A stretch of DNA of 64,000 nt from NCBI RefSeq assembly GCF_000829195.1, contig NZ_AP013294.1, positions 682,001-746,000 of the forward strand, written 5' to 3'. Under the pieces are notes generated by a model. That model was not told the DNA's origin. It did not search any database and saw only the letters and a program-made list of their open reading frames with translations. Below are positions 20,951 through 34,600 of this stretch, in pieces (within the stretch, counting starts at the first letter, position 1; each line of letters opens with the position of its first letter). Position numbers and translations under genes: made by a program. The DNA is from Bacillus sp. OxB-1. Lineage in GTDB: Bacteria > Bacillota > Bacilli > Bacillales_A > Planococcaceae.

Positions 20951-21580
20951 TCAGTTTCCTTTTACGGCACTTTTCACTTGGATTAGTGATTTGCGTGCTC
21001 CAGGAATGTTCCCTTTAACGAGTAGCAGATTGCGTTCTGCATCCACCCGTGCAATTTCTAGGTTTTGGATTGTTACGGTTTTACCGCCAGTACGTCCAGG
21101 GAGCTTTTTCCCTTTGAATACGCGTTGTCCGTCAACCGCACCCATGGAACCGGGACGACGGTGGTAACGGGAACCGTGAGACATAGGTCCGCGTGATTGT
21201 CCGTGGCGTTTGATAACACCTTGGAATCCTTTACCTTTTGATGTTCCTGTAACGTCGACAATATCGCCTTCTACGAATGTATCGACTTTGACTTCCTGAC
21301 CAACTTCGTACCCATTTACGTCTAATCCGCGGAATTCGCGAATGAAGCGCTTAGGTGCCGTTTCAGCTTTTGCAACGTGTCCTTTTTCAGGTTTGTTTGC
21401 AAGCTTTTCACGTTTATCTTCAAATCCAAGTTGGATTGCTTCGTAACCGTCCGTTTCAGCAGTTTTCTTTTGAAGAACTACGTTTGGAGCAGCTTCGATA
21501 ACAGTCACTGGGATCAGATCGCCGTTTTCAGCAAAGATTTGCGTCATGCCGACTTTTCTTCCTAAGATTCCTTTGGTCAT
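20951..21580 (-). CDS. rplC: 50S ribosomal protein L3
   Basis: Assembly-initiating protein reaching the peptidyl-transferase centre. The 209 residues start [20 protein letters not shown] and include [20 protein letters not shown] and [15 protein letters not shown]. Second gene of the S10 operon, 44 bases after rpsJ. Confidence 0.97.
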   Translation of the reverse strand: MTKGILGRKVGMTQIFAENGDLIPVTVIEAAPNVVLQKKTAETDGYEAIQLGFEDKREKLANKPEKGHVAKAETAPKRFIREFRGLDVNGYEVGQEVKVDTFVEGDIVDVTGTSKGKGFQGVIKRHGQSRGPMSHGSRYHRRPGSMGAVDGQRVFKGKKLPGRTGGKTVTIQNLEIARVDAERNLLLVKGNIPGARKSLIQVKSAVKGN

Positions 21581-21623
21581 TTGTCACACCTCCTGAATTA
21601 ATGTGAGTAATATTTTTTATCGA

Positions 21624-22055
<432 letters not shown>

Positions 22056-22060
22056 TCAAC

Positions 22061-22089
22061 ATTATACATAAAGAAAAAGAATCCCGCAA
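22061..22089 (-). promoter_or_regulatory. Proximal promoter of the S10 operon
   Basis: Minus-strand TTGCGG (22084-22089), 17-base spacer, TATAAT (22061-22066). It would give a leader of about 120 bases before rpsJ, with complementary CACAC/GTGTG stretches around 21985-22015. Confidence 0.8.
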
Positions 22090-22122
22090 GCCTTTTGACG
22101 AAATTCTTTCTAAGACTTTATT

Positions 22123-22151
22123 ATTATAAACTCATCCCGCTTGTAATGCAA
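22123..22151 (-). promoter_or_regulatory. Distal promoter of the S10 operon
   Basis: Minus-strand TTGCAT (22146-22151), 17-base spacer, TATAAT (22123-22128), 62 bases upstream of the proximal promoter. Tandem promoters like these are common before ribosomal operons. Confidence 0.8.
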
Positions 22152-22232
22152 GGCTGCCACTAATAGTCCGAACATTTTTGCTAGACGGGGTGGTGGTGGA
22201 GTGGCATTGGTATTTCCAGGGGGACGCGGGAG

Positions 22233-22530
22233 TATGGAGCGGGGTACGGGATTATTGGCGGGGAAGAATGATTTATGGGCAAGGTTCCTTGCTTTTTGAG
22301 CACGATCGGCAGGGACATGAGCGGGAAAGCCGTTGGTGCAGGCGGGACGAAAGAGGTTATGAGCGTTCAAGCAAAGTTACGGGCTCGGGACAAGCGGGAA
22401 TGAGCGCTGATCTGTGTTTTATAAGCGCGACTTACTTGTATATGGGCGTGGGTCCAGGATTATGAACGAAACAGACAGGAGAATGAGCGACCATGCAGGG
22501 TTATGAGCGCGAGAGGCCGGGTTATGAGCG
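22233..22530 (+). repeat. TTATGAGCG array, 20-21 bp period
   Basis: About 15 degenerate units, read on the plus strand, start near 22233, 22252, 22273, 22294, 22315, 22336, 22357, 22377, 22398, 22419, 22440, 22460, 22481, 22501 and 22522. The core TTATGAGCG is followed by 11-12 variable bases rich in G near the end (often AGG or GGG). The core is kept while the rest differs, and spacing stays at 20-21 bp over 300 bases. The small open frames across it are by-products. Confidence 0.85.
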
Positions 22531-22554
22531 CGGACAGCGTTAACTGAGAAAACC

Positions 22555-22721
22555 GTATCAGCATCAGCGAAGACGCAATAGCTTCCGTTGTCCTGTCGAA
22601 GCTATCAACATTTGCGCGAAGTTATCAGCGTTCCATTGAGGATATCAGCTTTGGGGCCAAGTTATCGGCTTCGGCACGAAATTATCAGCACTTCACCCGA
22701 GTTATCAGCATTTGTGCATCC
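22555..22721 (+). repeat. TTATCAGC array, 20 bp period
   Basis: Five successive cores at 22622, 22642, 22662, 22682 and 22702 are exactly 20 bases apart, preceded by CTATCAAC at 22602 and weaker units at 22555 and 22575. The consensus is about TTATCAGC-N-TT-N4-C-N-AAG. It has the same orientation as the neighbouring array and differs from its core at one base (TTAT[G/C]AGC). Confidence 0.85.
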
Positions 22722-22819
22722 GGAAGTGCGGTGCCATGAATCAATTGTTGGGAGAGCCCTCTATTTGACCCTAGGCTACCCTGCCTTAACTATCGCCAAC
22801 CGCTAATTCCGAGCAAATC

Positions 22820-22845
22820 AAAAACCCGCCACGGGGGCGGGTTTT
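22820..22845 (-). terminator. Rho-independent terminator of tuf
   Basis: AAAACCCGCC and GGCGGGTTTT form a stem around ACGGG, just past the tuf stop; on the minus strand the T-run follows the stem. It ends the str operon and insulates the repeat arrays. Confidence 0.9.
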
Positions 22846-22864
22846 CATTCGTGCGAATGTATGA

Positions 22865-24052
<1,188 letters not shown>

Positions 24053-24180
24053 CTTGGAAATCCTCCTTAAAATATAAAAGTATTGTATTTCTATAGCTAC
24101 GGGTGCCAGCGGAGCAAGGGGCTCCACCAACTACCCATATCTTACAAGGATTCATGGTCGGAAACAAGAACGAGTTCTTA

Positions 24181-26259
24181 TTACTGACCTTTATTTTTCT
24201 TGATGACTTCTTCTGAAATGGATTTCGGAACTTCTTCGTAGTGATCGAACACCATGGAGAAGACTCCACGGCCTTGTGTGTTGGAACGAAGAGATGTTGC
24301 GTAACCGAACATTTCAGCAAGTGGTACCATTGCACGTACGACTTGTGCGTTACCGCGAGCTTCCATACCTTCTACGCGTCCACGGCGTGAAGTGATGTCA
24401 CCCATGATGTCGCCCATGTATTCTTCCGGAATGATGACTTCCACTTTCATCATCGGCTCAAGAAGAACTGGGTTAACTTTCGATACAGCGTTTTTCAATG
24501 CCATGGAAGCGGCAATTTTGAACGCCATTTCGTTGGAGTCTACATCGTGGTAAGAACCATCGAATAGACGTGCTTTGATATCGATCAATGGATAGCCGGC
24601 GATAACCCCGTTGTCAAGCGAGTCGCGAAGACCTGCTTCAACTGCTGGGATGTACTCACGCGGAACAACCCCACCGACGATTGCGTTTTCGAATTCGAAA
24701 CCTTTTCCTTCTTCGTTCGGGGAGAACTCGATCCAAACGTGACCGAATTGACCACGACCACCTGACTGACGTACGAATTTACCTTCGACTTCAGCAGATT
24801 GACGGAATGTTTCACGGTAGGAAACTTGTGGAGCCCCTACGTTCGCTTCAACCTTAAATTCACGGCGTAGACGGTCAACGATGATATCAAGGTGAAGTTC
24901 ACCCATACCAGCGATGATGACTTCGCCTGTTTCTTGGTCTGTATGTGCACGGAATGTCGGGTCTTCTTCTTGCAATTTAGCAAGGGCTTGACCCATTTTG
25001 TCTTGGTCCGCTTTTGTTTTCGGTTCGATTGCAACCGAAATAACCGGCTCAGGGAATTCCATGGACTCCAGGATGATTGGCGCTTTGTCGTCACAAAGCG
25101 TGTCGCCTGTTCCTGTGTCTTTCAAACCAACTGCTGCAGCGATTTCACCCGCATGCACTTCTGAAATTTCTTCACGGCTGTTCGCGTGCATCTGCAGGAT
25201 ACGACCTACACGCTCACGTTTTCCTTTTGACGAGTTCAATACGTATGAACCGGATTGAAGTACGCCGGAATAAATACGGAAGAAAGTAAGCTTCCCGACA
25301 AACGGGTCTGTCATAACTTTGAACGCCAGAGCAGAGAATGGCTCGTCATCGCTGGATGGACGCTCTTCCTCTTCCTCAGAGTCAGGGTTGATCCCTTTCA
25401 TCGGAGGAATGTCAATCGGTGATGGAAGGTAGTCGACAACTGCGTCAAGCACAAGTTGGACCCCTTTGTTTTTGAAAGCCGTACCGCAAACGACCGGGTA
25501 GAATTCAACCGCGAGTGTCGCTTTACGGATTGCTGTTTTGATTTCCTCAACGGAAAGCTCTTCGCCGCCAAGGTATTTTTCCATGAGATCTTCATCAAAG
25601 TCAACGATTGCTTCGATTAGTTTCTCGCGGTACTCCTCAGCTTGCGCGCGGTACTCTTCCGGGATTTCCTCAATAGTAGTATCTGTACCAAGGTCATTCC
25701 CGTACATTGTCGCTTTCATTTCGACAAGGTCGATGATTCCGCTGAATGTATCTTCTGCACCAATCGGCAATTGGATTGGATGCGCATTCGCTTGAAGACG
25801 GTCATGAAGGGTCTTCACTGCATACAGGAAGTCCGCACCCGTTTTGTCCATTTTGTTGACAAATACAAGACGTGGAACACCATATGTCGTAGCTTGACGC
25901 CATACCGTTTCAGTTTGTGGCTCAACACCTGATTGAGCATCAAGAACAGTAACTGCACCGTCAAGTACACGAAGTGAACGTTCCACTTCGACTGTGAAGT
26001 CTACGTGTCCTGGTGTGTCGATGATGTTGACACGGTGGCCTTTCCATTGTGCTGTAGTTGCAGCGGAAGTGATCGTGATCCCACGTTCTTGCTCCTGCTC
26101 CATCCAGTCCATTTGGGAAGCCCCTTCGTGCGTTTCACCGATCTTGTGGATCTTACCAGTGTAAAAAAGGATCCGCTCTGTCGTCGTCGTTTTACCGGCG
26201 TCAATGTGAGCCATGATACCAATGTTACGAGTATTCTCTAAGGAGAACTCTCTAGCCAT
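24181..26259 (-). CDS. fusA: Elongation factor G
   Basis: Translocation GTPase, 692 residues. AHIDAGKTT at 17-25, DTPGHVDFT near 81-89 and NKMDKTGAD near 135-143 are the GTP motifs; domain IV carries [15 protein letters not shown]. It lies between rpsG and tuf. The gap to rpsG (26260-26520, 261 bases) is longer than usual and I see nothing recognisable in it. Confidence 0.98.
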   Translation of the reverse strand: MAREFSLENTRNIGIMAHIDAGKTTTTERILFYTGKIHKIGETHEGASQMDWMEQEQERGITITSAATTAQWKGHRVNIIDTPGHVDFTVEVERSLRVLDGAVTVLDAQSGVEPQTETVWRQATTYGVPRLVFVNKMDKTGADFLYAVKTLHDRLQANAHPIQLPIGAEDTFSGIIDLVEMKATMYGNDLGTDTTIEEIPEEYRAQAEEYREKLIEAIVDFDEDLMEKYLGGEELSVEEIKTAIRKATLAVEFYPVVCGTAFKNKGVQLVLDAVVDYLPSPIDIPPMKGINPDSEEEEERPSSDDEPFSALAFKVMTDPFVGKLTFFRIYSGVLQSGSYVLNSSKGKRERVGRILQMHANSREEISEVHAGEIAAAVGLKDTGTGDTLCDDKAPIILESMEFPEPVISVAIEPKTKADQDKMGQALAKLQEEDPTFRAHTDQETGEVIIAGMGELHLDIIVDRLRREFKVEANVGAPQVSYRETFRQSAEVEGKFVRQSGGRGQFGHVWIEFSPNEEGKGFEFENAIVGGVVPREYIPAVEAGLRDSLDNGVIAGYPLIDIKARLFDGSYHDVDSNEMAFKIAASMALKNAVSKVNPVLLEPMMKVEVIIPEEYMGDIMGDITSRRGRVEGMEARGNAQVVRAMVPLAEMFGYATSLRSNTQGRGVFSMVFDHYEEVPKSISEEVIKKNKGQ

Positions 26260-26520
26260 TTTGTATATCTCCTTCCGATTCGGATTAGAGTATTCAGTTC
26301 ATTCAGCGAATAGGATGCGACCAGAACAAATGCGATCTGCACCTCGGTTTAGTGGCCAGCTGAATGTAAAAATGGATGTCCAATTCAAACAAGGCAATGT
26401 AAATTTGCGCAATGAAAGCGCCGTTGATGATTTGCCCGGACTTTTCGGCAGGTAATCTCGAATCCGGTATGGATCTTTGATCGCCTAGAGGAAAGGCCTG
26501 TTAAATTGGACCATCCGATC

Positions 26521-26991
26521 TTACCAGCGGTAGTGAGCGAATGCTTTGTTCGCTTCCGCCATTTTGTGCATTTCTTCACGACGTTTTACGGAAGCACCTG
26601 TGTTGTTGGAAGCGTCGAGGATTTCGTTCGCAAGACGTTCTTCCATCGTTTTTTCACCGCGGCTGCGGGAATAGTTCACAAGGTAGCGAAGGCCGAGAGT
26701 CGTACGGCGATCCGGACGGACTTCTACTGGAACTTGGTAGTTCGCTCCACCTACACGGCGTGCGCGAACTTCAAGTACAGGCATAACATTGTTAAGCGCT
26801 GCTTCGAATACTTCGAGTGGATCCTTTCCGGAACGTTCTCTAATAAGTTCGAACGCACCATAGAGGATTTTTTGGGATGTACCTTTTTTACCGTCAACCA
26901 TCATTTTGTTGATGAGACGTGAGACGAGTTTCGAATTATAAATCGGATCCGGAAGTACGTCACGTTTTGCAACAGGACCTTTACGAGGCAT
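26521..26991 (-). CDS. rpsG: 30S ribosomal protein S7
   Basis: Assembly-initiator of the 30S head near the E site. The 156 residues begin [20 protein letters not shown] and end [17 protein letters not shown], both diagnostic. Follows rpsL by 38 bases. Confidence 0.98.
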   Translation of the reverse strand: MPRKGPVAKRDVLPDPIYNSKLVSRLINKMMVDGKKGTSQKILYGAFELIRERSGKDPLEVFEAALNNVMPVLEVRARRVGGANYQVPVEVRPDRRTTLGLRYLVNYSRSRGEKTMEERLANEILDASNNTGASVKRREEMHKMAEANKAFAHYRW

Positions 26992-27029
26992 GTTGTTTTC
27001 CTCCTTTCGAGATGATCAGTTCAGAATGA

Positions 27030-27449
27030 TTATTTCTTTTCTTTTGGTTTTTTCGCACCGTACATAGAACGGCTTTGCATACGACCTGTAACTCCAGCAG
27101 TGTCAAGCGCACCACGAACGATGTGGTAACGAACACCCGGTAAGTCTTTTACACGGCCACCGCGGATTAGGACAACACTGTGCTCTTGCAGGTTGTGGCC
27201 TTCACCCGGGATATATGCGTTGACTTCCAACGAGTTTGTCAAACGTACACGTGCATATTTACGAAGAGCCGAGTTCGGTTTCTTCGGTGTCATTGTACCA
27301 ACACGTGTGCAGACACCCCGTTTTTGTGGAGAGTTTACGTTGGTCATTGACTTTTTGAAACTGTTGTAAGTTTTTCCGAGCGCTGGTGATTTAGATCCTG
27401 CCACCTTCGATTTACGTGGTTTGCGGACCAATTGGTTAATTGTAGGCAT
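27030..27449 (-). CDS. rpsL: 30S ribosomal protein S12
   Basis: Decoding-site protein, 139 residues. [19 protein letters not shown] and [20 protein letters not shown] hold the lysines whose changes give streptomycin resistance; both look wild type. Second gene of the str operon after rplGB. Confidence 0.98.
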   Translation of the reverse strand: MPTINQLVRKPRKSKVAGSKSPALGKTYNSFKKSMTNVNSPQKRGVCTRVGTMTPKKPNSALRKYARVRLTNSLEVNAYIPGEGHNLQEHSVVLIRGGRVKDLPGVRYHIVRGALDTAGVTGRMQSRSMYGAKKPKEKK

Positions 27450-27551
27450 CGGTTTTTCCTCCTTTCAAACATGATTTAGTAAGACCACACATCCAGGTGG
27501 TTCATTTTTTGGGTAAAAACAAAGTCTTTGTGTTATTTCACACAAAAACCA

Positions 27552-27800
27552 TTATCCAGTGATTGCAACAACCGCTGCCCCGACTTGTATGCCACACGCA
27601 TCTCCGAGCTTTTCCCTCGACTCTACGTAATTGACAGGTACGCCGTGAGATTCCGCTGCGTCCAACACCGGATTGACAACTCGCCCTTCGGCATCCTTTG
27701 CAACGATGACCTCGATCACGTCGCCGGCGCGTATTGCTTTCACTGTCTGCTTTGTACCGATGATCGTCTTTTTTGCCTGTTCGACTTTTTCATAAGACAT
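27552..27800 (-). CDS. rplGB: L7Ae-family ribosomal protein (RplGB/YbxF)
   Basis: Small kink-turn RNA-binding protein of the L7Ae/L30e family, 82 residues: [20 protein letters not shown], then VIVAKDAEG, then [15 protein letters not shown]. The start at 27798-27800 has GGAGG eight bases upstream; two ATGs further upstream are too close to it. First gene of the str operon, directly after the promoter at 27846-27874. Its cellular role in the family is not firmly known. Confidence 0.92.
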   Translation of the reverse strand: MSYEKVEQAKKTIIGTKQTVKAIRAGDVIEVIVAKDAEGRVVNPVLDAAESHGVPVNYVESREKLGDACGIQVGAAVVAITG

Positions 27801-27845
27801 GAGCATATCCTCCAAAGCACAGACATTTAACTATCAACCTTTTGT

Positions 27846-27874
27846 ATATTATCACCTGAAGATAAAACTGTCAA
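27846..27874 (-). promoter_or_regulatory. Sigma-A promoter of the str operon
   Basis: Minus-strand TTGACA (27869-27874), 17-base spacer, TAATAT (27846-27851), in the rpoC-rplGB gap. A perfect -35 and good -10 make this the likely start for rplGB-rpsL-rpsG-fusA-tuf. Confidence 0.85.
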
Positions 27875-27889
27875 CACATAATGGAAAGG

Positions 27890-27915
27890 ACGGGGGGATT
27901 TTTTATGCCCCCCGT
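27890..27915 (-). terminator. Hairpin after rpoC
   Basis: ACGGGGGG and CCCCCCGT form an 8-bp stem around a 10-base A/T-rich loop just past the rpoC stop. The minus-strand tract after it is only weakly T-rich, so it may be a leaky terminator or an mRNA 3'-end stabiliser. Confidence 0.55.
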
Positions 27916-27930
27916 TTTGCGGATCCGCCT

Positions 27931-30900
27931 TTATTCCGCTGCAACTTTTTCTGAAACGCTATCCTCTTCATCATGCACCATTTCAATATGGCGATAACGC
28001 TGCATTCCTGTTCCAGCCGGCACCAGTTTCCCGATGATGACATTCTCTTTCAGGCCAAGCAATTCGTCGGTTTTCCCTTTGATCGCCGCATCCGTCAAGA
28101 CACGCGTCGTCTCTTGGAAAGATGCCGCCGATAGGAAAGATTCCGTCTCGAGCGAGGCTTTTGTAATTCCGAGGATGACAGGTCGGCATGTAGCCGGCAC
28201 TTTGCCAACTTGCAATACCTCCGCGTTCGCTTCGGCGAATTGATGGATATCGAGCAAGGATCCTGGAAGCAGATCAGTGTCGCCCGCTTCGATGACACGG
28301 ACTTTCCGCAACATTTGACGGACCATGACCTCGACGTGCTTATCGCCGATTTCAACCCCTTGCATACGATATACTTTTTGAACTTCTTTCAGCAGATACT
28401 CCTGAACCGTTGCGACATCTTTTACGACAATCAATTCTTTCGGATCGATCGAACCTTCCGTAATGACTTCGCCTCGGTCAATCGTATCGCCGAGTTCCAC
28501 TTTCAGGCGAGCGTTATATGGAGCCAAGTATTTGCGCGTTTCCACTTCGCCTTGAATCGTGATTTCTTTCTGGCCTTCCCGGATTTCATCGATGTCGACG
28601 ATTTCCCCTTTGATTTCCGAAATAACCGCTTGCCCTTTCGGATTCCGCGCTTCGAAAATCTCTTGGATACGCGGAAGACCTTGCGTGATATCGTCTCCTG
28701 CTACCCCACCTGTATGGAACGTACGCATCGTAAGCTGTGTTCCCGGTTCACCGATCGATTGAGCCGCAATGATTCCGACCGCTTCGCCGACTTCGACCTT
28801 TTCGCCAGTCGCAAGGTTGATGCCGTAACACTTCTTACATACGCCGTGCTTCGTGTTACAAGTGAATGCAGAACGGATGGACACCGTTTCGATTCCCGCT
28901 TCCGTGATGATGCGGGCAGTATCCGCAGTGATCAACGCATCTTTCTGCAAGATCACTTCATTTGTTTCAGGATGGTAGATCGTCTTCTTCGCATGGCGGC
29001 CTTCGATACGTTCTTCAAGGCTTTCGATGATTTCCGTGCCTTCTGTCAACGCTTTGACTTCCAATCCACGATCCGTGCCACAGTCGTCTTCACGGACGAT
29101 GACGTCTTGCGCAACGTCCACAAGTCGACGAGTCAAGTAACCGGAGTCGGCTGTTTTCAGCGCCGTATCCGCCAGACCTTTCCGCGCACCGTGCGTGGAG
29201 ATGAAGTACTCGAGTACCGTCAGCCCTTCACGGAACGAAGATTTGATCGGAAGTTCGATGATCCGCCCAGCCGGGTTGGCCATCAGTCCGCGCATTCCCG
29301 CGAGTTGTGTAAAGTTGGATGCGTTACCCCGGGCACCGGAGTCACTCATCATGTAAATCGGGTTCGTATGTTCCAGGGAGTCCATCAGCTTATCCTGAAT
29401 GACGTCCTTGGCATGGCTCCAATACGAGATGACGCGGTCATACCGCTCTTCTTCCGTGATCAAACCACGGCGGAACTGCTGCATGACTTTGTCCACTTTA
29501 TCCTGCGCTTCTTGCAAGATTTCGTCTTTGTTCGGCAATACGACGATATCGGAAATACCGATCGTAATACCGGCACGAGTGGAATATTTGAAACCGAGGT
29601 CTTTCATCCGGTCCAGCATCCGGGACGTTTCCGTAATATGGAAACGCTTGAAGATTTCCGCGATGATATTCCCCAAGATTTTCTTCTTGAACGGCGGAAC
29701 AATTTCCATTTCTTTCAAGTGCTCTTTCGGATCCACCGTTCCCGGAATGAAATATTTCTCCGGTGTTTCGATTTGCAAGTTGAAATCTGTCGGTTCATTG
29801 ATATAAGGGAATGATTCCGGCAAGATTTCGTTGAAAATGATTTTTCCGACTGTCGTCAGAAGAAGCTGTCCGTTCTGCTCTTCCGTAAACGTCGGGTTAT
29901 TTAAAGAACCCGCTTGGATCGCAATCCGGGAATGAAGATGGACGTGACCGTTCTGGTAAGCGATCAATGCCTCGTTCACATCACGGAAAACCGCTCCTTC
30001 TCCCGTCGCGCCTTCCCGTTCCAATGTGAGGTAATAGTTCCCCAATACCATGTCCTGGGACGGTGTAACAACCGGTTTTCCGTCTTTCGGGTTCAAGATA
30101 TTCTGAGCCGCAAGCATGAGTAGTCTCGCTTCCGCTTGGGCTTCAGCTGATAGCGGAACGTGAACGGCCATTTGGTCACCGTCGAAGTCAGCATTATACG
30201 CCGTACATACGAGCGGGTGAAGCGTGATGGCGCGGCCTTCCACTAGAATCGGCTCGAACGCTTGGATTCCAAGACGGTGAAGCGTAGGGGCACGGTTAAG
30301 CAAGACCGGATGCTCCTTGATGACGTCCTCGAGGACATCCCATACTTCCGAATGGAGCCGCTCGATTTTCCGTTTCGCACTTTTGATATTATGCGCTAAA
30401 CCGCGCTCAACCAGTTCTTTCATGACGAACGGTTTGAATAGCTCTACGGCCATTTCTTTCGGCAGTCCGCATTGATACATTTTCAAGTTCGGACCGACAA
30501 CGATAACCGAACGTCCGGAATAGTCCACCCGTTTTCCTAACAAGTTCTGACGGAAACGTCCTTGTTTCCCTTTCAACATATGGGAGAGGGATTTCAATGG
30601 ACGATTTCCTGGTCCAGTGACCGGGCGGCCGCGGCGGCCATTGTCGACGAGGGCATCGACAGCTTCCTGCAGCATCCGTTTTTCATTCTGGACGATAATG
30701 CCAGGCGCCCCCAGGTCAAGCAGGCGTTTCAGACGGTTGTTCCGGTTGATGACCCGACGGTATAAATCATTTAAGTCGGACGTCGCAAATCGTCCTCCGT
30801 CAAGTTGGACCATCGGACGCAATTCAGGAGGAATGACCGGAAGCACTTCGAGAACCATCCACTCCGGTTTATTGCCGGAATTACGGAACGACTCGACGAC

Positions 30901-31533
30901 TTCCAGACGACGGATCGCACGTGTACGGCGTTGTCCTTGGACAGTCTTCAGTTCCTCTTTAAGTGTTTCCATCTCTTTTTCCAAATCAATGGCCATCAGA
31001 AGACGTTCAATCGCCTCTGCACCCATCAACGCTTGGAATTTGTTGCCGTATTTTTCCCGGTATACGCGATACTCCTTTTCAGAGAGCAATTGCTTTCTTT
31101 CAAGTGGCGTATCCGCCGGGTCCACCACGACGTACGAAGCGAAATAAATGACTTCTTCCAACGCACGGGGAGTCATGTCCAAGATGAGGCCCATCCGGCT
31201 CGGGATCCCTTTGAAGTACCAAATATGCGTCACTGGTGCCGCAAGTTCGATATGTCCCATCCGTTCGCGGCGGACTTTTTGCCGAGTCACTTCTACGCCG
31301 CAACGATCGCAGACCACACCTTTATAGCGCACCCGTTTGTATTTACCGCAATGACATTCCCAATCTTTTGTAGGTCCGAAAATACGTTCACAGAACAGGC
31401 CGTCTTTTTCCGGTTTCAACGTCCGATAGTTGATCGTTTCCGGCTTTTTCACTTCACCATAGGACCAAGATCGGATCTTATCCGGTGAAGCGAGGCCGAT
31501 TTTCATATACTCAAAATTATTAACATCTATCAA
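27931..31533 (-). CDS. rpoC: DNA-directed RNA polymerase subunit beta'
   Basis: Largest RNA polymerase subunit, 1200 residues. The N-terminal zinc site is [20 protein letters not shown], the catalytic magnesium loop is NADFDGDQM near residue 450, and the second zinc site is [11 protein letters not shown] near 890. It starts with TTG at 31531-31533 ([14 protein letters not shown] read as Met), eight bases after GGAGG. A weak hairpin lies in the 158-base gap to rpoB. Confidence 0.98.
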   Translation of the reverse strand: MIDVNNFEYMKIGLASPDKIRSWSYGEVKKPETINYRTLKPEKDGLFCERIFGPTKDWECHCGKYKRVRYKGVVCDRCGVEVTRQKVRRERMGHIELAAPVTHIWYFKGIPSRMGLILDMTPRALEEVIYFASYVVVDPADTPLERKQLLSEKEYRVYREKYGNKFQALMGAEAIERLLMAIDLEKEMETLKEELKTVQGQRRTRAIRRLEVVESFRNSGNKPEWMVLEVLPVIPPELRPMVQLDGGRFATSDLNDLYRRVINRNNRLKRLLDLGAPGIIVQNEKRMLQEAVDALVDNGRRGRPVTGPGNRPLKSLSHMLKGKQGRFRQNLLGKRVDYSGRSVIVVGPNLKMYQCGLPKEMAVELFKPFVMKELVERGLAHNIKSAKRKIERLHSEVWDVLEDVIKEHPVLLNRAPTLHRLGIQAFEPILVEGRAITLHPLVCTAYNADFDGDQMAVHVPLSAEAQAEARLLMLAAQNILNPKDGKPVVTPSQDMVLGNYYLTLEREGATGEGAVFRDVNEALIAYQNGHVHLHSRIAIQAGSLNNPTFTEEQNGQLLLTTVGKIIFNEILPESFPYINEPTDFNLQIETPEKYFIPGTVDPKEHLKEMEIVPPFKKKILGNIIAEIFKRFHITETSRMLDRMKDLGFKYSTRAGITIGISDIVVLPNKDEILQEAQDKVDKVMQQFRRGLITEEERYDRVISYWSHAKDVIQDKLMDSLEHTNPIYMMSDSGARGNASNFTQLAGMRGLMANPAGRIIELPIKSSFREGLTVLEYFISTHGARKGLADTALKTADSGYLTRRLVDVAQDVIVREDDCGTDRGLEVKALTEGTEIIESLEERIEGRHAKKTIYHPETNEVILQKDALITADTARIITEAGIETVSIRSAFTCNTKHGVCKKCYGINLATGEKVEVGEAVGIIAAQSIGEPGTQLTMRTFHTGGVAGDDITQGLPRIQEIFEARNPKGQAVISEIKGEIVDIDEIREGQKEITIQGEVETRKYLAPYNARLKVELGDTIDRGEVITEGSIDPKELIVVKDVATVQEYLLKEVQKVYRMQGVEIGDKHVEVMVRQMLRKVRVIEAGDTDLLPGSLLDIHQFAEANAEVLQVGKVPATCRPVILGITKASLETESFLSAASFQETTRVLTDAAIKGKTDELLGLKENVIIGKLVPAGTGMQRYRHIEMVHDEEDSVSEKVAAE

Positions 31534-31637
31534 GGAGCCTACCTCCCTCTAGTCTTATCGCTGCAGTTGGCTTTCCCTAAATCTTTCGCTATATCCTAAA
31601 CATTTCCGTACACATCAAATCCGGACTTTTGCAGATA

Positions 31638-31669
31638 CTGAGAAGGAGCACCAATGGGCCCCTTCTCAG
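31638..31669 (-). promoter_or_regulatory. Hairpin in the rpoB-rpoC gap
   Basis: CTGAGAAGG and CCTTCTCAG (9 bp) pair across a 14-base loop, 22 bases past the rpoB stop. No T-run follows on the minus strand, so it is not a terminator; it could be an RNase III or stability element. Confidence 0.4.
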
Positions 31670-31691
31670 CACTTCCGCATCGTTCCGGAAA

Positions 31692-34600
31692 TCAGACTGG
31701 CTGGTCCTCTTTGATAAGGTTCAGCGCATCAGTCGGCTGCATATCATCGTCTTCGTCATGGTCGCGAAGCTCGATCTCTTCGAGGTCAAGAGATAGCATT
31801 TTAACGTCCAAGCCCAAGCTTTGAAGTTCTTTGATCAGAACTTTGAAAGACTCTGGAACGCCCGGTTGTGGAACGCTCTCTCCTTTGACGATCGCTTCAT
31901 ACGTTTTCACACGCCCGACGACATCATCCGATTTCACTGTCAGGATCTCCTGAAGTGTATACGCGGCGCCGTATGCTTCCAGCGCCCACACTTCCATCTC
32001 CCCGAAACGTTGTCCACCGAATTGCGCTTTTCCGCCGAGCGGTTGCTGGGTGACCAACGAATAAGGGCCAGTGGAACGCGCATGGAGTTTATCATCGACC
32101 ATGTGTGCCAGTTTGATCAGGTACATGACTCCGACAGAAACGCGGTTATCAAACGCTTCTCCTGAACGTCCGTCATAAAGGATCGTTTTACCATCACGGT
32201 TCATGCCGGCTTCTTCCATCGTGTTCCAGACATCCTCTTCATTCGCCCCGTCAAATACAGGGGAAGCGGTGTGGATGCCGAGGTTGCGAGCCGCCATGCC
32301 AAGGTGCATTTCCAATACTTGCCCGATGTTCATCCGCGATGGAACCCCAAGCGGGTTAAGCATGACATCGATTGGTGTGCCGTCCGGCAAGTACGGCATA
32401 TCCGATTCAGGCAGGATCCGGGAAATGACCCCTTTGTTACCGTGACGTCCGGCCATTTTGTCCCCAACGGAAATTTTCCGTTTCTGGACGATATAGGCGC
32501 GGACCAATTGGTTCACACCTGGCGGTAGCTCGTCGCCGTCTTCCCGGTTGAACACTTTGACATCCAGGACAATTCCGCCGGCGCCATGCGGCACACGCAA
32601 TGAAGTATCGCGGACTTCACGTGCTTTCTCACCGAAGATTGCGTGAAGAAGACGTTCTTCGGCAGTCAGTTCTGTAACCCCTTTTGGTGTTACTTTTCCG
32701 ACTAGGATATCGCCGTCGCGCACTTCCGCGCCGATACGGATAATTCCTCGATCGTCCAGGTTGCGGAGTGCATCTTCACCGACGTTCGGAATGTCTCGCG
32801 TGATCTCTTCAGGTCCCAGTTTCGTATCACGTGCTTCGGATTCGTACTCTTCGATATGGACGGAAGTGAAGACATCATCCTTGACGAGACGCTCACTGAT
32901 GATGATCGCATCCTCGTAGTTGAAACCATCCCATGTCATGAATGCAGTCAGAACGTTACGGCCAAGCGCAAGTTCCCCTTTTTCCATCGAAGGTCCGTCA
33001 GCCAGGATATCGAGAGGCTTGACCCGGTCGCCGACGCTGACGATCGGACGTTGGTTGTAACAAGTCCCTTGGTTGGAACGGATGAAGTTTTCGAGACGAT
33101 ATGTCACGAGGTCACCCTTCACTTCTTTTCCATCCACTGTTTCAATCCGGCGCACCCGGATTTCCTTCGCTTCCACATGCTCCACGATGCCATCGACTTT
33201 CGAAAGGACAGCTGCCCCGGAGTCACGTGCGGACACATGTTCCATTCCTGTACCGACGAGCGGTGCTTCCGGATTCAGAAGAGGGACGGCTTGCCGCTGC
33301 ATGTTCGCTCCCATGAGGGCACGGTTCGAGTCATCGTTCTCAAGGAACGGGATACAAGCCGTAGCAGCCGATACAACCTGTTTCGGTGACACGTCCATAT
33401 AGTCAATCTGTTCGCGCTTGAATACAGTGTTATCGCCTTGGAAACGGCCGACGATCTCATCGTTGACGAATGATCCATCTTCACTGAGGATGGCATTCGC
33501 TTGTGCAACGACATAGTTATCTTCCACATCCGCGGTCAAATAATCGATTTGAGCAGTGACCTTCCCTGTCACCGGATCGACTTTCCGGTATGGCGTTTCA
33601 ATGAAGCCGAATTTATTCACTTTCGCGAAGGTCGAAAGGGAGTTGATAAGCCCGATGTTCGGACCCTCCGGTGTTTCGATCGGACACATCCGCCCGTAGT
33701 GGGAATAGTGAACGTCCCGGACTTCCATCCCTGCACGTTCCCGTGTTAAACCGCCAGGTCCGAGTGCGGATAGTCTCCGCTTATGCGTCAATTCGGCAAG
33801 CGGATTCGTCTGGTCCATGAACTGGGATAGCTGGGAGCTTCCGAAGAATTCCTTGATGGACGCGATGACCGGCCGGATATTGATCAGTTGCTGAGGCACG
33901 ATCGATTGCGTGTCGTTGATGGACATCCGTTCTTTAACGACCCGTTCCATCCGGGAAAGCCCGATCCGGAATTGGTTTTGCAAGAGCTCGCCCACCGAAC
34001 GGAGGCGACGGTTTCCAAGATGGTCAATGTCATCCGTGTTCCCCACCCCATGAAGGAGGTTGAAGAAATAGCTGATGGACGCCACGATATCTGCAGGCGT
34101 GACATGCTTGACCGATTCGTCCACATTTGCATTTGAAATGACGTTTATCACTTGTTTCTCTTCGCTTTTCGGCGCATAGATTTTCACCGTCTGGATGACG
34201 ATCGGTTCATCCAAAATGCCTCCAGCGTGTGTCAACTCCTCCGTACCGATGCCTTTTTCCAAATAAGGGATCAGGCGGTCGAGCGTACGCCGGTCGAGCA
34301 GCGTATCCTTTTCGACTATGATTTCCCCTGTTTCAGGATCCACTAGCGTTTCGGCGATGGTTTGATTGAACAAGCGATTTTGCAGGTGAAGCTTTTTATT
34401 CATTTTATAACGGCCGACATTGGCCAGATCATAACGTTTCGGATCGAAGAAGCGGGAAAACAGGAGGTTTTTCGCGCTGTCCAGCGTTGGTGGTTCACCC
34501 GGTCGCAGCCTTTCATAAATCTCAAGCAAGGCTTTTTCAGATCCTTCGGTATTATCCTTTTCGAGCGAGTTGCGGAGATATTCATTATCCCCGATCAATT

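Noticed and set aside
22178..22465. Open frame of 95 codons across the TTATGAGCG array
   Set aside because: It follows from the repeat composition; there is no ribosome site, and the array is degenerate at the codon level.
22110..22864. Possible CRISPR array in the tuf-rpsJ gap
   Set aside because: Units are too short (20-21 bp including spacer) and the core is degenerate; no cas genes nearby.
24062..24180. Separate tuf promoter in the fusA-tuf gap
   Set aside because: TTGTTT and TAAGAT 17 bases apart are too poor a match to call, although a tuf promoter here would fit Bacillus.
28210..29814. 534-codon plus-strand frame opposite rpoC
   Set aside because: It is a shadow of the conserved rpoC coding sequence with no coding signs of its own.
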